Of a stretch of 64,000 bases of DNA, positions 1-7,921 are shown piece after piece; the first letter of the stretch is position 1; the number at the start of each line of letters is the position of its first letter. Origin of the DNA: Enterocloster bolteae (GTDB lineage: Bacteria > Bacillota > Clostridia > Lachnospirales > Lachnospiraceae); contig NZ_CP022464.2 in the NCBI RefSeq assembly GCF_002234575.2, forward strand, positions 5,270,001 through 5,334,000, read 5' to 3'. The notes below the pieces were generated by a model. It worked only from the letters and a program-made list of their open reading frames with translations. It did not search any database and was not told the origin of the DNA. Position numbers and translations under genes: made by a program.

Positions 1-1291
1 CCACAATCAGTACGATGTTGGGTGAAGTCTCCATCACCAGGTTGGCCATGGATTCCGCCTTTTCATGCATAAACGGGATACACATGCTTACCTCTGCCTT
101 GTGCTGGAATACGGCAATGGCCTTTTCACGGCAGGTAGGGTAACCGCAGGCGCCGCAGTTCAGCTCATCCTCCGGCTTCAGTTTGTTGGTCATTCGCAGG
201 ATTTCCCGTATCTGTTCCTCCGTAGGCTGGGGGTCCCTGGGGGAATGGTCCTCGAACTGCTTCCTGAAATTCACATTTTCCCATACCGGCTCCATCTGCG
301 TTTCCTCAGCCGGCTCCCTGCAGATGCTCTCCTCCATGTCCAGCTTAACCTTAAACCTGGATATAAACTCCTCATCTACCGTGGGGCCTTTGATGCAGCC
401 GCCGGAACACATATTCATCTCTATAAAACAGCCCTTGATTTCTCCCCGGGACATACTCTTGCACAAATCAATACAATTGTCTTCCCCGTGGACATAGAAC
501 TTTCTGTATCCATCCCCCTTCTCCTCGGTAGCCAGCACGGAATTCACCACGCCGTTGGTCACAGGATACAGGCGGTTTACCTTTGGGTCAAATGCGGTAA
601 ATGGCCGGTCTTCACAGTCCCCGATTACGATGTCTTCTTCCTCCAGCCATTTGTTTATGTCATTAAAATTTAATACAGCATCAATATAGCCCTCATGCCT
701 CAGGTCCATGGCTTCCTTCTTCTTGGCAATACACGGTCCAAGGAACACGACCTTCACATCACATCCAAGTTCTTCCTTCAAAAGCTTTCCGTGGGCAATC
801 ATGGGAGACACAACCGGTGCCAGGCAGGGTATAAGCTGTGGATAGTAGATTTCCACCAGGTCATTAGCACTTGGGCAGCATGTGGTTATAATATTCTCCA
901 TCTTGTGCTCTGCCAGAAGCTTCGTATACTCAGCCGTCACAAAAGCAGCTCCCTCGGAAGTCTCTCTCACATCCTCGAATCCCAGGCGCAGCAGAGCCCC
1001 CCGCACCTGACCGATTGTCTTGTATTTTAATAAACCCATATAGGACGGTGCTATGGACACCACCACACGCATGCCTTCGCGCAAAAATCCGCGAACCATG
1101 TTCAGGTCGCTCTTAAGGGTTTTTGCTGACTGAGGACAGATCTTCAGACAGTGACCGCACAGGATACACTTGTCCGGCATGATGACCGCCCGCTCATCCT
1201 TGACCTGGATGGCCTTTACCCCACAGTAGCGGACGCATTTATAGCAGTGTTTGCACTTTGTGGCTTTGAAATCTATGATTTCCATGCCCAT
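1..1291 (-). CDS. FeFe-hydrogenase-like iron-sulfur protein (3' end beyond the window)
   Basis: An open frame runs from ATG at 1291 to the left edge without a stop, so about 430 residues are visible and the C-terminus is missing. In order I see two 4Fe-4S motifs near the N-terminus (CKHCYKC and CILCGHC), a hydrogenase large-subunit domain with degenerate H-cluster motifs (TTCCPS, GPCIAKKKE, MCSGGCIKG), and a CGACGYPTC iron-sulfur motif just before the edge. This order matches the group C/D, presumed sensory, FeFe hydrogenase-like proteins, which often continue into PAS and signalling domains; those would lie outside the window. The start at 1291 has GGGGAG about 9 nt upstream; ATG at 1285 is less well spaced. 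It follows the 2Fe-2S gene by 2 nt and is clearly cotranscribed. Whether it makes H2 or only senses redox state cannot be judged. Confidence 0.82.
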   Translation of the reverse strand, partial: MGMEIIDFKATKCKHCYKCVRYCGVKAIQVKDERAVIMPDKCILCGHCLKICPQSAKTLKSDLNMVRGFLREGMRVVVSIAPSYMGLLKYKTIGQVRGALLRLGFEDVRETSEGAAFVTAEYTKLLAEHKMENIITTCCPSANDLVEIYYPQLIPCLAPVVSPMIAHGKLLKEELGCDVKVVFLGPCIAKKKEAMDLRHEGYIDAVLNFNDINKWLEEEDIVIGDCEDRPFTAFDPKVNRLYPVTNGVVNSVLATEEKGDGYRKFYVHGEDNCIDLCKSMSRGEIKGCFIEMNMCSGGCIKGPTVDEEFISRFKVKLDMEESICREPAEETQMEPVWENVNFRKQFEDHSPRDPQPTEEQIREILRMTNKLKPEDELNCGACGYPTCREKAIAVFQHKAEVSMCIPFMHEKAESMANLVMETSPNIVLIV

Positions 1292-1293
1292 AA

Positions 1294-1533
1294 TCAAAGT
1301 CTCCCCTTTATCTCATTTTCAAAAAATTCTTCTGTATCTTCCGGCTTCAGGGAATACAACTCGCCCTCCACCGTCACGCACACTCCATGGTCACAATTTC
1401 CGGAACAGAACGCACCGTTTAAATCCACCTTATCAGACAGGCCGTTCTCATCCACCAGCTTCTGGAGCTTACTGATAATCTCTCTGGATCCCTTTAAATG
1501 ACAGGCGCTTCCAATACATATCGTTACTTTCAT
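1294..1533 (-). CDS. 2Fe-2S thioredoxin-like ferredoxin (NuoE/HydC-type small subunit)
   Basis: A protein of 79 residues with the thioredoxin-like 2Fe-2S ferredoxin pattern: CIGSACHLKG near the N-terminus and CSGNCDHGVCV about 30 residues later supply the four cluster Cys ligands. Such small proteins pass electrons to or from FeFe hydrogenases and NADH dehydrogenase-like modules in the cytoplasm. It is the first gene of a two-gene operon, with its stop 2 nt before the start of the hydrogenase-like gene. A sigma-A-like promoter overlapping a Rex-like palindrome lies upstream. It is shorter than full NuoE (about 160 residues) and keeps only the 2Fe-2S domain. Confidence 0.85.
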   Translation of the reverse strand: MKVTICIGSACHLKGSREIISKLQKLVDENGLSDKVDLNGAFCSGNCDHGVCVTVEGELYSLKPEDTEEFFENEIKGRL

Positions 1534-1588
1534 CCCTTATTCCTCCACTATCTGCGTGTATTATGGGCTCACCCCAAACCATGGCTTC

Positions 1589-1617
1589 ATTATCTCACAT
1601 TGTGATATTTATATCAA
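1589..1617 (-). promoter_or_regulatory. Promoter of the 2Fe-2S/hydrogenase operon with a Rex-like palindrome
   Basis: On the minus strand TTGATA (1612-1617) and GATAAT (1589-1594) are 17 bp apart and face the gene starting at 1533. An imperfect palindrome, TTGTGATATTTATATCAA, at 1600-1617 overlaps the -35 box. It agrees at 10 of 14 defined positions with the Firmicute Rex consensus TTGTTAA-N4-TTAACAA. Rex control by NADH/NAD+ would fit a hydrogenase operon, but this is inference from one site. Confidence 0.5.
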
Positions 1618-1698
1618 TAATATTTCTCAAATATTTTATAGAAAAGACAGGGCTGTTGTGCTATAGTTAATGATATTTACGAGAGGAGTTGAAGTACT

Positions 1699-2880
1699 AT
1701 GAAAAAACATGTTTCTTTACTTTTAATAGCATTTATGGGTATCTCCCTGGTGCTGGGCGGATGCGGCAAGAGCACCTCAGGCACACCTGCCACAGAGGCT
1801 CGGACGGAAGCCCAGGCCGGGACACAGACGGAAGCCCAGGCCGACGCACAGACCATAAACCAGAACGGTGAAAAAGCCTCCCAGGACCAGGCCTCAGAAA
1901 GCGCTTCCGGCGCAGTGTCCTCCTCTGAATCCGGTTCCGGCGATGAACTGAACACGGGTTTTGATGAAAACAAGCTGACCTGTCAGGCAGCCATCCGTGT
2001 AGGCTCTCTAAAAGGCCCTACCTCCATGGGACTTGTATCCCTGATGGACAAGGCTTCCAGGGGCGAGACCTCCAATGTTTATGAATTTACCATGGCCGGC
2101 AAGGCTGATGAACTGGTGGGCAAGATTGCAAACGGCGATCTGGATATCGCCCTGCTGCCTGCCAATGTTGCCAGTGTACTCTACGCCAAGACCCAGGGAA
2201 ATATCACGGTCCTGGATATCAACACCCTGGGTGTCCTCTATGTGGTTGCCTCAGATGATTCCATTTCCTCCATGGCTGACTTAAAGGGACGCACCATTTA
2301 TATGACAGGAAAGGGAACCACCCCTGAATACGTCATGAATTACCTTTTAAAGGAAAATGGTCTTTCTACATCTGATGTGGACCTTCAGTTCAAATCCGAG
2401 GCCACAGAAGTGGCGTCCCTGCTAAAACAGGATTCCAGCGCCATCGGAGTTCTGCCGCAGCCCTTTGCCACTGCTGCCTGCATCCAGAACCCTGACCTAA
2501 AAACAGTGCTGGATTTAACAGAACAGTGGAACATGCTGAACAAGGACACCGGAAGCATGCTGGTGACAGGAGTTACCCTGGTACGCAGCGATTTTCTCAG
2601 GGAAAACCGCTCCCCTGTTGCAGACTTCATAAAGGACCATGAGGCCTCCACCCTTTTTGCCACAGAACATGCGGAGGATGCATCCAGGCTGATTGCTGAG
2701 CAGGGTATTGTGGAAAAAGCCCCCATTGCCCAGAAAGCCCTTCCCTACTGTAATATTGTATGTCTGACCGGTCAGGAGATGAAGGACGCATTGAGCGGTT
2801 ACCTCTCCACCTTACATGAACAGGACCCAAAATCCATCGGCGGACAGATGCCCGGAGATGATTTTTACTATATGCCCTAA
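1699..2880 (+). CDS. ABC transporter substrate-binding lipoprotein (SsuA/TauA/NMT1-like)
   Basis: A 393-residue exported lipoprotein. A signal peptide with lipobox LVLGGC puts the lipidated Cys at residue 22. Residues about 25-80 form a low-complexity linker rich in Thr, Glu, Ala, Gln and Ser with repeated TEAQA units. The remainder (IRVGSLKGPTSMGL, then DIALLPANVASVLY) is a periplasmic-binding type II fold as in sulfonate, taurine, nitrate or thiamine-precursor binding proteins. The ribosome binding site is GAGAGGAG about 10 nt before ATG 1699. It is followed by a permease and an ATPase gene, giving a complete importer. The substrate cannot be assigned; a nitrogen- or sulfur-containing small molecule is a guess from the family. 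TGCTATAGT just upstream may be an extended -10 box. Confidence 0.85.
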   Translation: MKKHVSLLLIAFMGISLVLGGCGKSTSGTPATEARTEAQAGTQTEAQADAQTINQNGEKASQDQASESASGAVSSSESGSGDELNTGFDENKLTCQAAIRVGSLKGPTSMGLVSLMDKASRGETSNVYEFTMAGKADELVGKIANGDLDIALLPANVASVLYAKTQGNITVLDINTLGVLYVVASDDSISSMADLKGRTIYMTGKGTTPEYVMNYLLKENGLSTSDVDLQFKSEATEVASLLKQDSSAIGVLPQPFATAACIQNPDLKTVLDLTEQWNMLNKDTGSMLVTGVTLVRSDFLRENRSPVADFIKDHEASTLFATEHAEDASRLIAEQGIVEKAPIAQKALPYCNIVCLTGQEMKDALSGYLSTLHEQDPKSIGGQMPGDDFYYMP

Positions 2881-2904
2881 CCCCTAACTGCGGAGACATC
2901 CCTC

Positions 2905-3654
2905 ATGAATCAACCTACAAATCACATCACACGAATACGTAAATATCTGGTTTGGCTGTTCTGGATTGCAGTATGGCAGACAGCCAATCTCCTGATACAC
3001 AACAATATTATATTCGTAGGCCCTCTGGACATGGTAAAGGCCCTGGCAGAACAGGCGGCGGACCCGGCCTTCTGGGCCACCATCCTGAATTCCTTTGCCA
3101 GGATAAGTCTTGGATTCCTGGGGGCCTTTGCCCTAAGCATCCTCCTGGGAAGCCTGGCCTACCTCTTTCCCCTGGTAAAGGAGCTGCTGGACCCGGTCAT
3201 GCTTCTGATTAAATCTGTTCCGGTTGCCTCCTTTGTTATCCTGGCACTGATATGGATTGGCTCCCGCAACCTGGCAGTATTCACCTCTTTTCTGGTGGTG
3301 GTGCCCATGGTCTATGTGAGCACTCTGTCCGGGCTGAAACACACGGATAAAAAACTGCTGGAAATGGCCCGAGTTTTCCGTATGCCCATGTGGAAGCGCA
3401 TCCACTATATCTATGTGCCAGCCCTCCTTCCATACCTTGTAAACGGGTGCCGTACAGCTCTTGGTATGAGCTGGAAATCCGGCGTGGCCGCGGAAGTCAT
3501 CGGCATACCGGAAGGTTCCATCGGAGAACAGCTGTACTACTCCAAACTGTATCTTGACACGGCCGGGCTATTTGCCTGGACCTTTGTCATCATAATAATC
3601 AGCGCATTGTTTGAACGTTTTTTTCTTTATCTGCTAAAGAAAATAAAGCATTAA
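2905..3654 (+). CDS. ABC transporter permease (SsuC/TauC-like)
   Basis: A 249-residue membrane protein with about six hydrophobic segments and the permease EAA-type loop (GMSWKSGVAAEVIGIPEGSIG region, about residues 190-210) that contacts the ATPase. It resembles inner-membrane permeases of the sulfonate/taurine/nitrate importer family. It begins 24 nt after the substrate-binding gene and is followed by the ATPase gene, so the three form one operon. Size and topology are normal for the family. Confidence 0.87.
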   Translation: MNQPTNHITRIRKYLVWLFWIAVWQTANLLIHNNIIFVGPLDMVKALAEQAADPAFWATILNSFARISLGFLGAFALSILLGSLAYLFPLVKELLDPVMLLIKSVPVASFVILALIWIGSRNLAVFTSFLVVVPMVYVSTLSGLKHTDKKLLEMARVFRMPMWKRIHYIYVPALLPYLVNGCRTALGMSWKSGVAAEVIGIPEGSIGEQLYYSKLYLDTAGLFAWTFVIIIISALFERFFLYLLKKIKH

Positions 3655-3668
3655 GGAGCGTGTATGGA

Positions 3669-4277
3669 ATGACCCTGGAATTGCAACATATTTCCAAATC
3701 CTATGACGGGCTGCCCGTATTAAAGAACCTGAACCTGTCCTTTCAGCAGGGCCAATGTTATTGTCTCATGAGTCCATCCGGTTCAGGCAAAACTACTCTG
3801 CTGCGCATTCTCATGGGGTTGGAGCAAGCAGACCATGGCTTGATACTGGCAGACGGAACCCCCCAGGACATGAGTTCCCTGCCTGCTTCCGCTGTCTTTC
3901 AGGAGGACCGGCTCTGCGAATCCTTTTCTCCGATTGAAAATGTAGCCATGTGTGCCGGCCGGTCGCTCAAGGCTCCCCGTATTAAATGGGAATTGGCCCG
4001 CCTGCTTCCGGAGGAATGCCTGAACCGCCCTGTATCCACCTTAAGCGGCGGCATGAAGCGCCGTGTGGCTGTCGCCCGTGCCCTTCTTATCCCCTCCCAT
4101 ATTCTTCTCATGGATGAACCTTTTACCGGCATGGATGACGAATTGAAATGCAATGTCATTTCATATATCAGGGAAAAACAAGACGGACGGCTTTTAATCC
4201 TCTCAACCCACCAGGAGGAGGATGTGGAACTCATTGGCGGAGAGCTGGTGAGATTGGAAAACTGTATGGACGTATGA
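3669..4277 (+). CDS. ABC transporter ATP-binding protein (SsuB/TauB-like)
   Basis: The energising ATPase of the importer. Visible motifs are Walker A (SPSGSGKTT), the signature LSGGMKRR, Walker B (ILLMDEPF) and the switch His in LSTHQEED. ATG 3669 is chosen because AAGGAG at 3653-3658 then has a 10-nt spacing; an in-frame GTG at 3660 would sit almost on the ribosome binding site. The product is then 202 residues, shorter than the usual 240-260 for SsuB/TauB and compact between Walker A and the signature. It is the last gene of the operon before a strong terminator. Confidence 0.87.
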   Translation: MTLELQHISKSYDGLPVLKNLNLSFQQGQCYCLMSPSGSGKTTLLRILMGLEQADHGLILADGTPQDMSSLPASAVFQEDRLCESFSPIENVAMCAGRSLKAPRIKWELARLLPEECLNRPVSTLSGGMKRRVAVARALLIPSHILLMDEPFTGMDDELKCNVISYIREKQDGRLLILSTHQEEDVELIGGELVRLENCMDV

Positions 4278-4311
4278 TATGTACGATATACATTAACCGA
4301 GCCAAAGAAAA

Positions 4312-4350
4312 GCGCTGCAGCCCATGGTTTTTCCCCTGGGCCTGCAGCGC
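4312..4350. terminator. Hairpin terminator between the ABC importer and cotJC
   Basis: GCGCTGCAG at 4312-4320 pairs with CTGCAGCGC at 4342-4350, with further partly paired bases inside. It lies between two convergent genes and probably ends transcription from both sides. Confidence 0.65.
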
Positions 4351-4426
4351 CTTTCACATATAATTCTGAATACAATTCGTATAAACAGCCTGATTCAGTC
4401 ACCTGCGCTGGTACGAAAGAATGAAC

Positions 4427-4867
4427 TTACATCTGTCTCATCTGGTCCTGGCAGGATGGTAACTGCATATCGAAGGCAGGGTTGAACGCATAGAAATTCC
4501 TGCTGTCCAGCTTCTCCTGGGTGATACGCAGCAGTTCACCGAATCTCTGATAATGAACGACTTCCCTTTCCCTCAGGAATTTGATGGGTTCACAGACGTC
4601 ATAATCCTTCACAACGCGCAGGATATTGTCATAGGTGCTCCTGGCTTTCTGCTCTGCAGCCATATCCTCATGAAGGTCCGTAATTACGTCTCCCTTGGAC
4701 TGGAACTCACATGCATTAAAAGGAATTCCTCCTGCCGCCTGGGGCCAGATACCTGTGGTGTGATCGATATAGTAAGGTCCGAAGCCCTGCTCTACCAACT
4801 GGTCGGCAGTCAGTCCCTTTGTCAGCTGATGGATAATGGCAGCCACGATTTCCAGATGTGCAAGTTC
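4427..4867 (-). pseudogene. cotJC: cotJC, 3' part (Mn-catalase-type spore coat protein split by the prophage)
   Basis: The host part starts at the GAA codon 4867-4865 and encodes E-LAHLEIVAAIIHQL to the C-terminus (about 146 residues) with no native start codon. It carries the ferritin-like Mn-catalase body: the ligand-bearing AHLE, then GDVITDLHEDMAAEQKAR and FLREREVVHYQRF with later metal-ligand residues. In Bacillus subtilis CotJC is a mother-cell spore coat protein made with CotJA and CotJB. The matching 5' part is at 53560-53754. Joining the two at the shared GAA gives an intact 210-residue CotJC. An in-frame TTG at 4879 is phage-derived and has no clear ribosome binding site, so this half is probably silent in the lysogen. 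Confidence 0.92.
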
Positions 4868-4891
4868 GTATGCACACAATCTCTATACGTA
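4865..4891. other. Left prophage junction (hybrid attachment site)
   Basis: Host cotJC sequence ends at the core TTC 4865-4867 (GAA on the minus strand). Phage sequence then shows an 18-bp arm, ACACAATCTCTATACGTA, at 4874-4891. The reverse complement of this arm is at the right junction (53537-53554), as expected when each hybrid site keeps one half of a palindromic attP used by a large serine integrase. Confidence 0.85.
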
Positions 4892-4966
4892 TAAATATAT
4901 ACCATTAATTACCAGAACTTCTTTTATTTTCCTGCGTTATAATAGATCGTGAAAGGAGATGTTGGT

Positions 4967-5422
4967 ATGAATGTGATACCTGGTATGCGGTTTGGTGCCC
5001 TAACCACAAAATGGAGCTGGAAAAATCATAATTTCCGGCGCATATGGAAATGCACTTGCGAGTGCGGAGGATATTGTTATGTAAAGGAGGATGCGCTTAT
5101 CAAAGGAATTGTAATGGATTGTGGAGAGTGCGAGGAAAATATTGCTACATACGAACCAAAGCTCTTAGATCATCCTGACTTTTCAGTCATTGAGGAATTT
5201 GTTCAAGCCGGCGGAAAACTGGCCGATGACAATGACAAGGATATTATTCGTCTGAGAAATTTGTTTGGAGTTATTACTCCAATCCTGTCTGAGCTAAAAT
5301 GGGGCGAACAACGGATTGCTGAATGTCCAGATTGTGGCGGCAAAATGATTGTGGCCTTAAGCAGCGTGAATGGACATGCCCATGTGGTATGCGAAAAATG
5401 CGGTGTCAAATTAATGCAATAG
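4967..5422 (+). CDS. Zinc-ribbon protein of unknown function at the prophage left end
   Basis: A protein of about 151 residues with Cys pairs in both halves: CTCECGG and CGEC near the N-terminus, then CPDCGGK and CEKCG near the C-terminus, suggesting two zinc-binding knuckles. ATG 4967 is chosen because AAAGGAG lies 7-8 nt upstream; an upstream in-frame GTG at 4949 would include this site. TATAAT lies about 25 nt further upstream. It reads rightward, unlike the neighbouring late genes, and in the circular phage would lie just downstream of the integrase across attP. Function unknown; a role in recombination or regulation is only a guess. Confidence 0.6.
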   Translation: MNVIPGMRFGALTTKWSWKNHNFRRIWKCTCECGGYCYVKEDALIKGIVMDCGECEENIATYEPKLLDHPDFSVIEEFVQAGGKLADDNDKDIIRLRNLFGVITPILSELKWGEQRIAECPDCGGKMIVALSSVNGHAHVVCEKCGVKLMQ

Positions 5423-5430
5423 TTCTTTAG

Positions 5431-5460
5431 GCAGACCAGGTATCTGGTTCTGCCTTTTTA
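5431..5460 (+). terminator. Terminator after the zinc-ribbon gene
   Basis: GGCAGACCAG at 5431-5440 pairs with CTGGTTCTGCC (one bulge), followed by TTTTTA. It ends transcription just before silent fibre cassette A. Confidence 0.7.
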
Positions 5461-5469
5461 GTATTTTCT

Positions 5470-5483
5470 GTGCTCAATACCAA
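5470..5483 (+). repeat. Fibre recombination site A (forward)
   Basis: GTGCTCAATACCAA, the 14-bp core shared by all four sites. Copy A then reads TT where copies B, C and D read GA. Confidence 0.85.
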
Positions 5484-5751
5484 TTTATCAAGTAAGGCCG
5501 GGTATGGAAAAAACGTATATACTGGTCAACAGTATGTTATTACTTATGCAGGCATAGATGATAGGGCTTATCTAAACATGCAATTTGTGTCTGAAGCTCC
5601 GTGGAAAGAAAATAATTCTACCCGTGCTGGTTACGGATTTCATAATTCTGGGTCCAACGGAGGAGCGTTATATCTGGATACAGATGGCCGATTGAAATTC
5701 GTTACATCAGATACACATACTGTCTACGCTTTGGATTGGCATAGCTTATAA
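5470..5751 (+). CDS. Silent tail-fibre C-terminal cassette A
   Basis: An open frame of 93 residues starting directly at the recombination site (Val-Leu-Asn-Thr). It has no ribosome binding site or promoter and follows a terminator. It has no start of its own in biological terms: it is an alternative C-terminus for the fibre protein at 11078-12097, with which it shares only the site-encoded VLNT. Its sequence (YGKNVYTGQQYVITYAG, later GGALYLDTDGRLKF) is unlike the other three tips. It converges on cassette B. The two would be exchanged by inversion of 5470-6101. Confidence 0.8.
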   Translation: MLNTNLSSKAGYGKNVYTGQQYVITYAGIDDRAYLNMQFVSEAPWKENNSTRAGYGFHNSGSNGGALYLDTDGRLKFVTSDTHTVYALDWHSL

Positions 5752-5765
5752 TTGCTATAAAATGG

Positions 5766-6101
5766 TTATATTATAGAAAAAGAAAAACAACCCGCATACC
5801 GGCCTGCACTGCAAGGATTAGCAATGATGTCAGTATTATTCAAATAAAAGGGCATAGAAATATTTCCGTTTTCCCAGCCTGCAATGCGTCCATGCCTGAC
5901 TATTGTTGAGGCAGGCAATCCACTTACTATTAGAGTATTTACTGCTGTAATCGCCTTTACAGTGATGTCAAAATCGACAAAACACGTACCATTAAGAACT
6001 TTATAAACTACAGTCCCAGCCCTTACCCAGTCCAAATTAATGACTGCATCTCCAGAATAGGAATCAACAATGCCATTATTTGTAATCTTGGTATTGAGCA
6101 C
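5766..6101 (-). CDS. Silent tail-fibre C-terminal cassette B
   Basis: An open frame of 111 residues from the site-encoded VLNTKI to the stop at 5766. No ribosome binding site or promoter precedes it. It contains long beta-rich stretches (VVYKVLNGTCFVDFDITVKAI) typical of phage receptor-binding tips. It runs toward cassette A, with 14 bp between the two stops. To be expressed it must be moved behind the constant fibre region, for example by inversion of A-B and then recombination with site C. Confidence 0.8.
   Translation of the reverse strand: MLNTKITNNGIVDSYSGDAVINLDWVRAGTVVYKVLNGTCFVDFDITVKAITAVNTLIVSGLPASTIVRHGRIAGWENGNISMPFYLNNTDIIANPCSAGRYAGCFSFSII
6086..6101 (-). repeat. Fibre recombination site B (reverse)
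   Basis: GTGCTCAATACCAAGA on the minus strand; inverted relative to site A and in the same orientation as site C. Confidence 0.85.
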
Positions 6102-6224
6102 GGCAACAAAAGTGAAGAAAAATAAAATTGTTTACCCGTCTTTCCTCTTTCTCTAAGTAGGTCTCTTTTATTTGGTGTTGGATATAAAATAAAAGGAAGC
6201 ATCATTTAGATGCCACCTCTTACT

Positions 6225-7277
6225 CTACTGTACTAGTTTGTAGTGGATTTTAAGCCCTTGGTGCCAATTGTATGGTACTATATTTTCTTTTTGCAATCTC
6301 CCTAGTATAATACAGGGGGCAACACCAACCTGCTCCGCAAAATTACATATTGCTTGGGCACTCATATCTCCTTGAGAAACAAATTTTTGATATTGTTTCA
6401 TCGGAATCAATGTGTCGCGTGCAAATTCATCCGCTAATACTTCTTGCTCTTCACTTGTTTCGCAAGAATCATAAATATGTCCCTCTATAATGTGATATAA
6501 TTCGTGAAAAAGGCTAAACCAGAACTTATCAGCATCTTTTCCTCTAACAGTAAGCCCTAGGACAATATGGTTTCCATCAACAAATGAAGCGCCGTGTAAA
6601 AAAGATCCGCTAATATGTGGAAGAAAAATTATTATGATTCCACATTCAGCTAAAATACGATGCAATTCCCTGCAAAATACATGTGGCTCTCTAATTGTTA
6701 ACATCCTAATTTCAGGAATGCACTCTTTAAGGTGTTTTATATTTATAGGAGAAACAGCAATGTCTCGCGCTTCAATTCTTGCTCTTTGTGCCCAAGCTGC
6801 TAATGCATAATCGCTGGTTTCGTTTTCTCCCATTTTTCTGTATGCAATCCCCGGTACTCTCAAGGTGTCTAAGATTTCGAGTCGCGCCACTCCAAAATAG
6901 GTTCTAAGATTTTTAACTTTTTCCTCCATTTTTCTCGTAGACGGAACCCATCCTAGTGTTGCGAGCTTTGCATAAGGAAATTTTTGTGCAATTTCCCTAT
7001 CCCGTTCAAATTCAAGTTCCTCATTAACTCGCGCCAATCTTTCACGATATACCGACTCAAGATTAGTCCAAAATTTAGCCGGGATTCCCAGAACCGACTC
7101 AAGGCGCAAAGACACTTCTGGCGTCAATTCAACTTTTCCATTAATCAAATGGCTCATATGCTTTTCCGACATTCCCATTCTTAATGCAAATTCTTTCTGG
7201 CTCATTCCTCGATTTTCCAATTGTTCGCGGATAGTTTCACCAGGTGGCACGGCAATTACATGTTCACTATGCAACAT
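6225..7277 (-). CDS. HigA-type antitoxin fused to an ImmA/IrrE-like metallopeptidase
   Basis: A 350-residue protein. Residues about 13-70 are a HigA/XRE helix-turn-helix (GMSQKEFALRMGMSEKHM, then LINGK). The C-terminal half is a COG2856-type Zn-peptidase with the HELYH motif (FHELYHIIEGH). It lies 31 nt downstream of the HigB-like toxin gene and shares its promoter. The HTH part probably binds the toxin and the operator at 7678-7696; the peptidase could cleave a repressor or itself, as in the ImmA/ImmR pairs of mobile elements. Fused HTH-peptidase antitoxins are a known arrangement. It is transcribed leftward inside the lysis/fibre region. Confidence 0.8.
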   Translation of the reverse strand: MLHSEHVIAVPPGETIREQLENRGMSQKEFALRMGMSEKHMSHLINGKVELTPEVSLRLESVLGIPAKFWTNLESVYRERLARVNEELEFERDREIAQKFPYAKLATLGWVPSTRKMEEKVKNLRTYFGVARLEILDTLRVPGIAYRKMGENETSDYALAAWAQRARIEARDIAVSPINIKHLKECIPEIRMLTIREPHVFCRELHRILAECGIIIIFLPHISGSFLHGASFVDGNHIVLGLTVRGKDADKFWFSLFHELYHIIEGHIYDSCETSEEQEVLADEFARDTLIPMKQYQKFVSQGDMSAQAICNFAEQVGVAPCIILGRLQKENIVPYNWHQGLKIHYKLVQ

Positions 7278-7308
7278 ATCAGTGTCCTCCTTTCCTCAAT
7301 TAGACCAA

Positions 7309-7605
7309 CTAATGATAATCCTCTATCGAGATTATGTTGACTAACTCCAATTTATTTTCGTTCTGCTCAAAAACCAATCTGTAAGGCTGTACTAAATCCA
7401 TTGCATATTGCCCCAAGCGATTTCCTTTTAACGGGTGGCATCGCCCAATCGAAAGCCGGACCAGCATTTCAACTGAGTCAGCAGCCTGAAGTTCCATGAT
7501 TCGTTGGTTAATTCTAATAGCCATGTTCTCTCCAAAGCGTTTCTTTGCGACAGAATAATCATTACAAACCTGTTCCAGTTTATTATTCTTGTATGAGATA
7601 TCCAG
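7309..7605 (-). CDS. higB: HigB/RelE-type toxin starting at a CTG codon
   Basis: A 98-residue protein ending SIEDYH with the HigB core (SIGRCHPLKGNRLGQYAMDL, then PYRLVFEQ), which in the family is a ribosome-dependent mRNA endonuclease. An ATG at 7524 would give only 71 residues and lose the conserved N-terminal helix. The frame continues upstream to CTG 7605 (LDISYKNNKLEQVC), with GGAGG 9 nt before it and a stop two codons upstream of the CTG. So CTG is the only start that gives a full-length toxin. A sigma-A promoter with an operator palindrome is just upstream. Confidence 0.75.
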   Translation of the reverse strand: MDISYKNNKLEQVCNDYSVAKKRFGENMAIRINQRIMELQAADSVEMLVRLSIGRCHPLKGNRLGQYAMDLVQPYRLVFEQNENKLELVNIISIEDYH

Positions 7606-7641
7606 CCCTCATCACCTCCAGTTTATTCTTTGAGCGATTTA

Positions 7642-7696
7642 ATTATACTATTTAGTTAATGGTAAGTCAACTTAATTATTTACCTTTAAGGTAAAT
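7642..7696 (-). promoter_or_regulatory. Promoter and operator of the toxin-antitoxin pair
   Basis: On the minus strand TTGACT (7665-7670) and TATAAT (7642-7647) are separated by 17 bp. Just upstream of the -35 box, 7678-7696 is a perfect 9+1+9 palindrome, ATTTACCTTTAAGGTAAAT, and a TTACC half-site lies in the spacer. This is the expected layout for autorepression by the HTH antitoxin. Confidence 0.8.
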
Positions 7697-7921
7697 TTAT
7701 ATGTGTTTTCTCGTAAACAAAGCCAGCAAAAAATTGCTGTTCTCTCCTCTTTTACCTAAAAACGGAGAAAAATTCCGCTACCACCCTACAGAGTCTCAAT
7801 TTCATTATAAATGGCGTGGAAAGCAATGAATTAACGCGCATATGATGCATTTATAACACTATTTTGCACTCATCAGAATAGTATGAAAAAATATCAGTAC
7901 CATTCCAATTTTAAAAAGGAC
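7697..7921. other. Region without a gene between the endolysin and TA promoter
   Basis: About 225 bp, AT-rich, with no open frame having a credible start. Nothing assigned apart from its role as 3' flank of the endolysin gene. Confidence 0.5.

Noticed and set aside
4427..4879. A separate complete catalase-like gene starting at TTG 4879
   Set aside because: The first codons are phage-derived, there is no ribosome binding site, and the missing N-terminal half is at 53560-53754.
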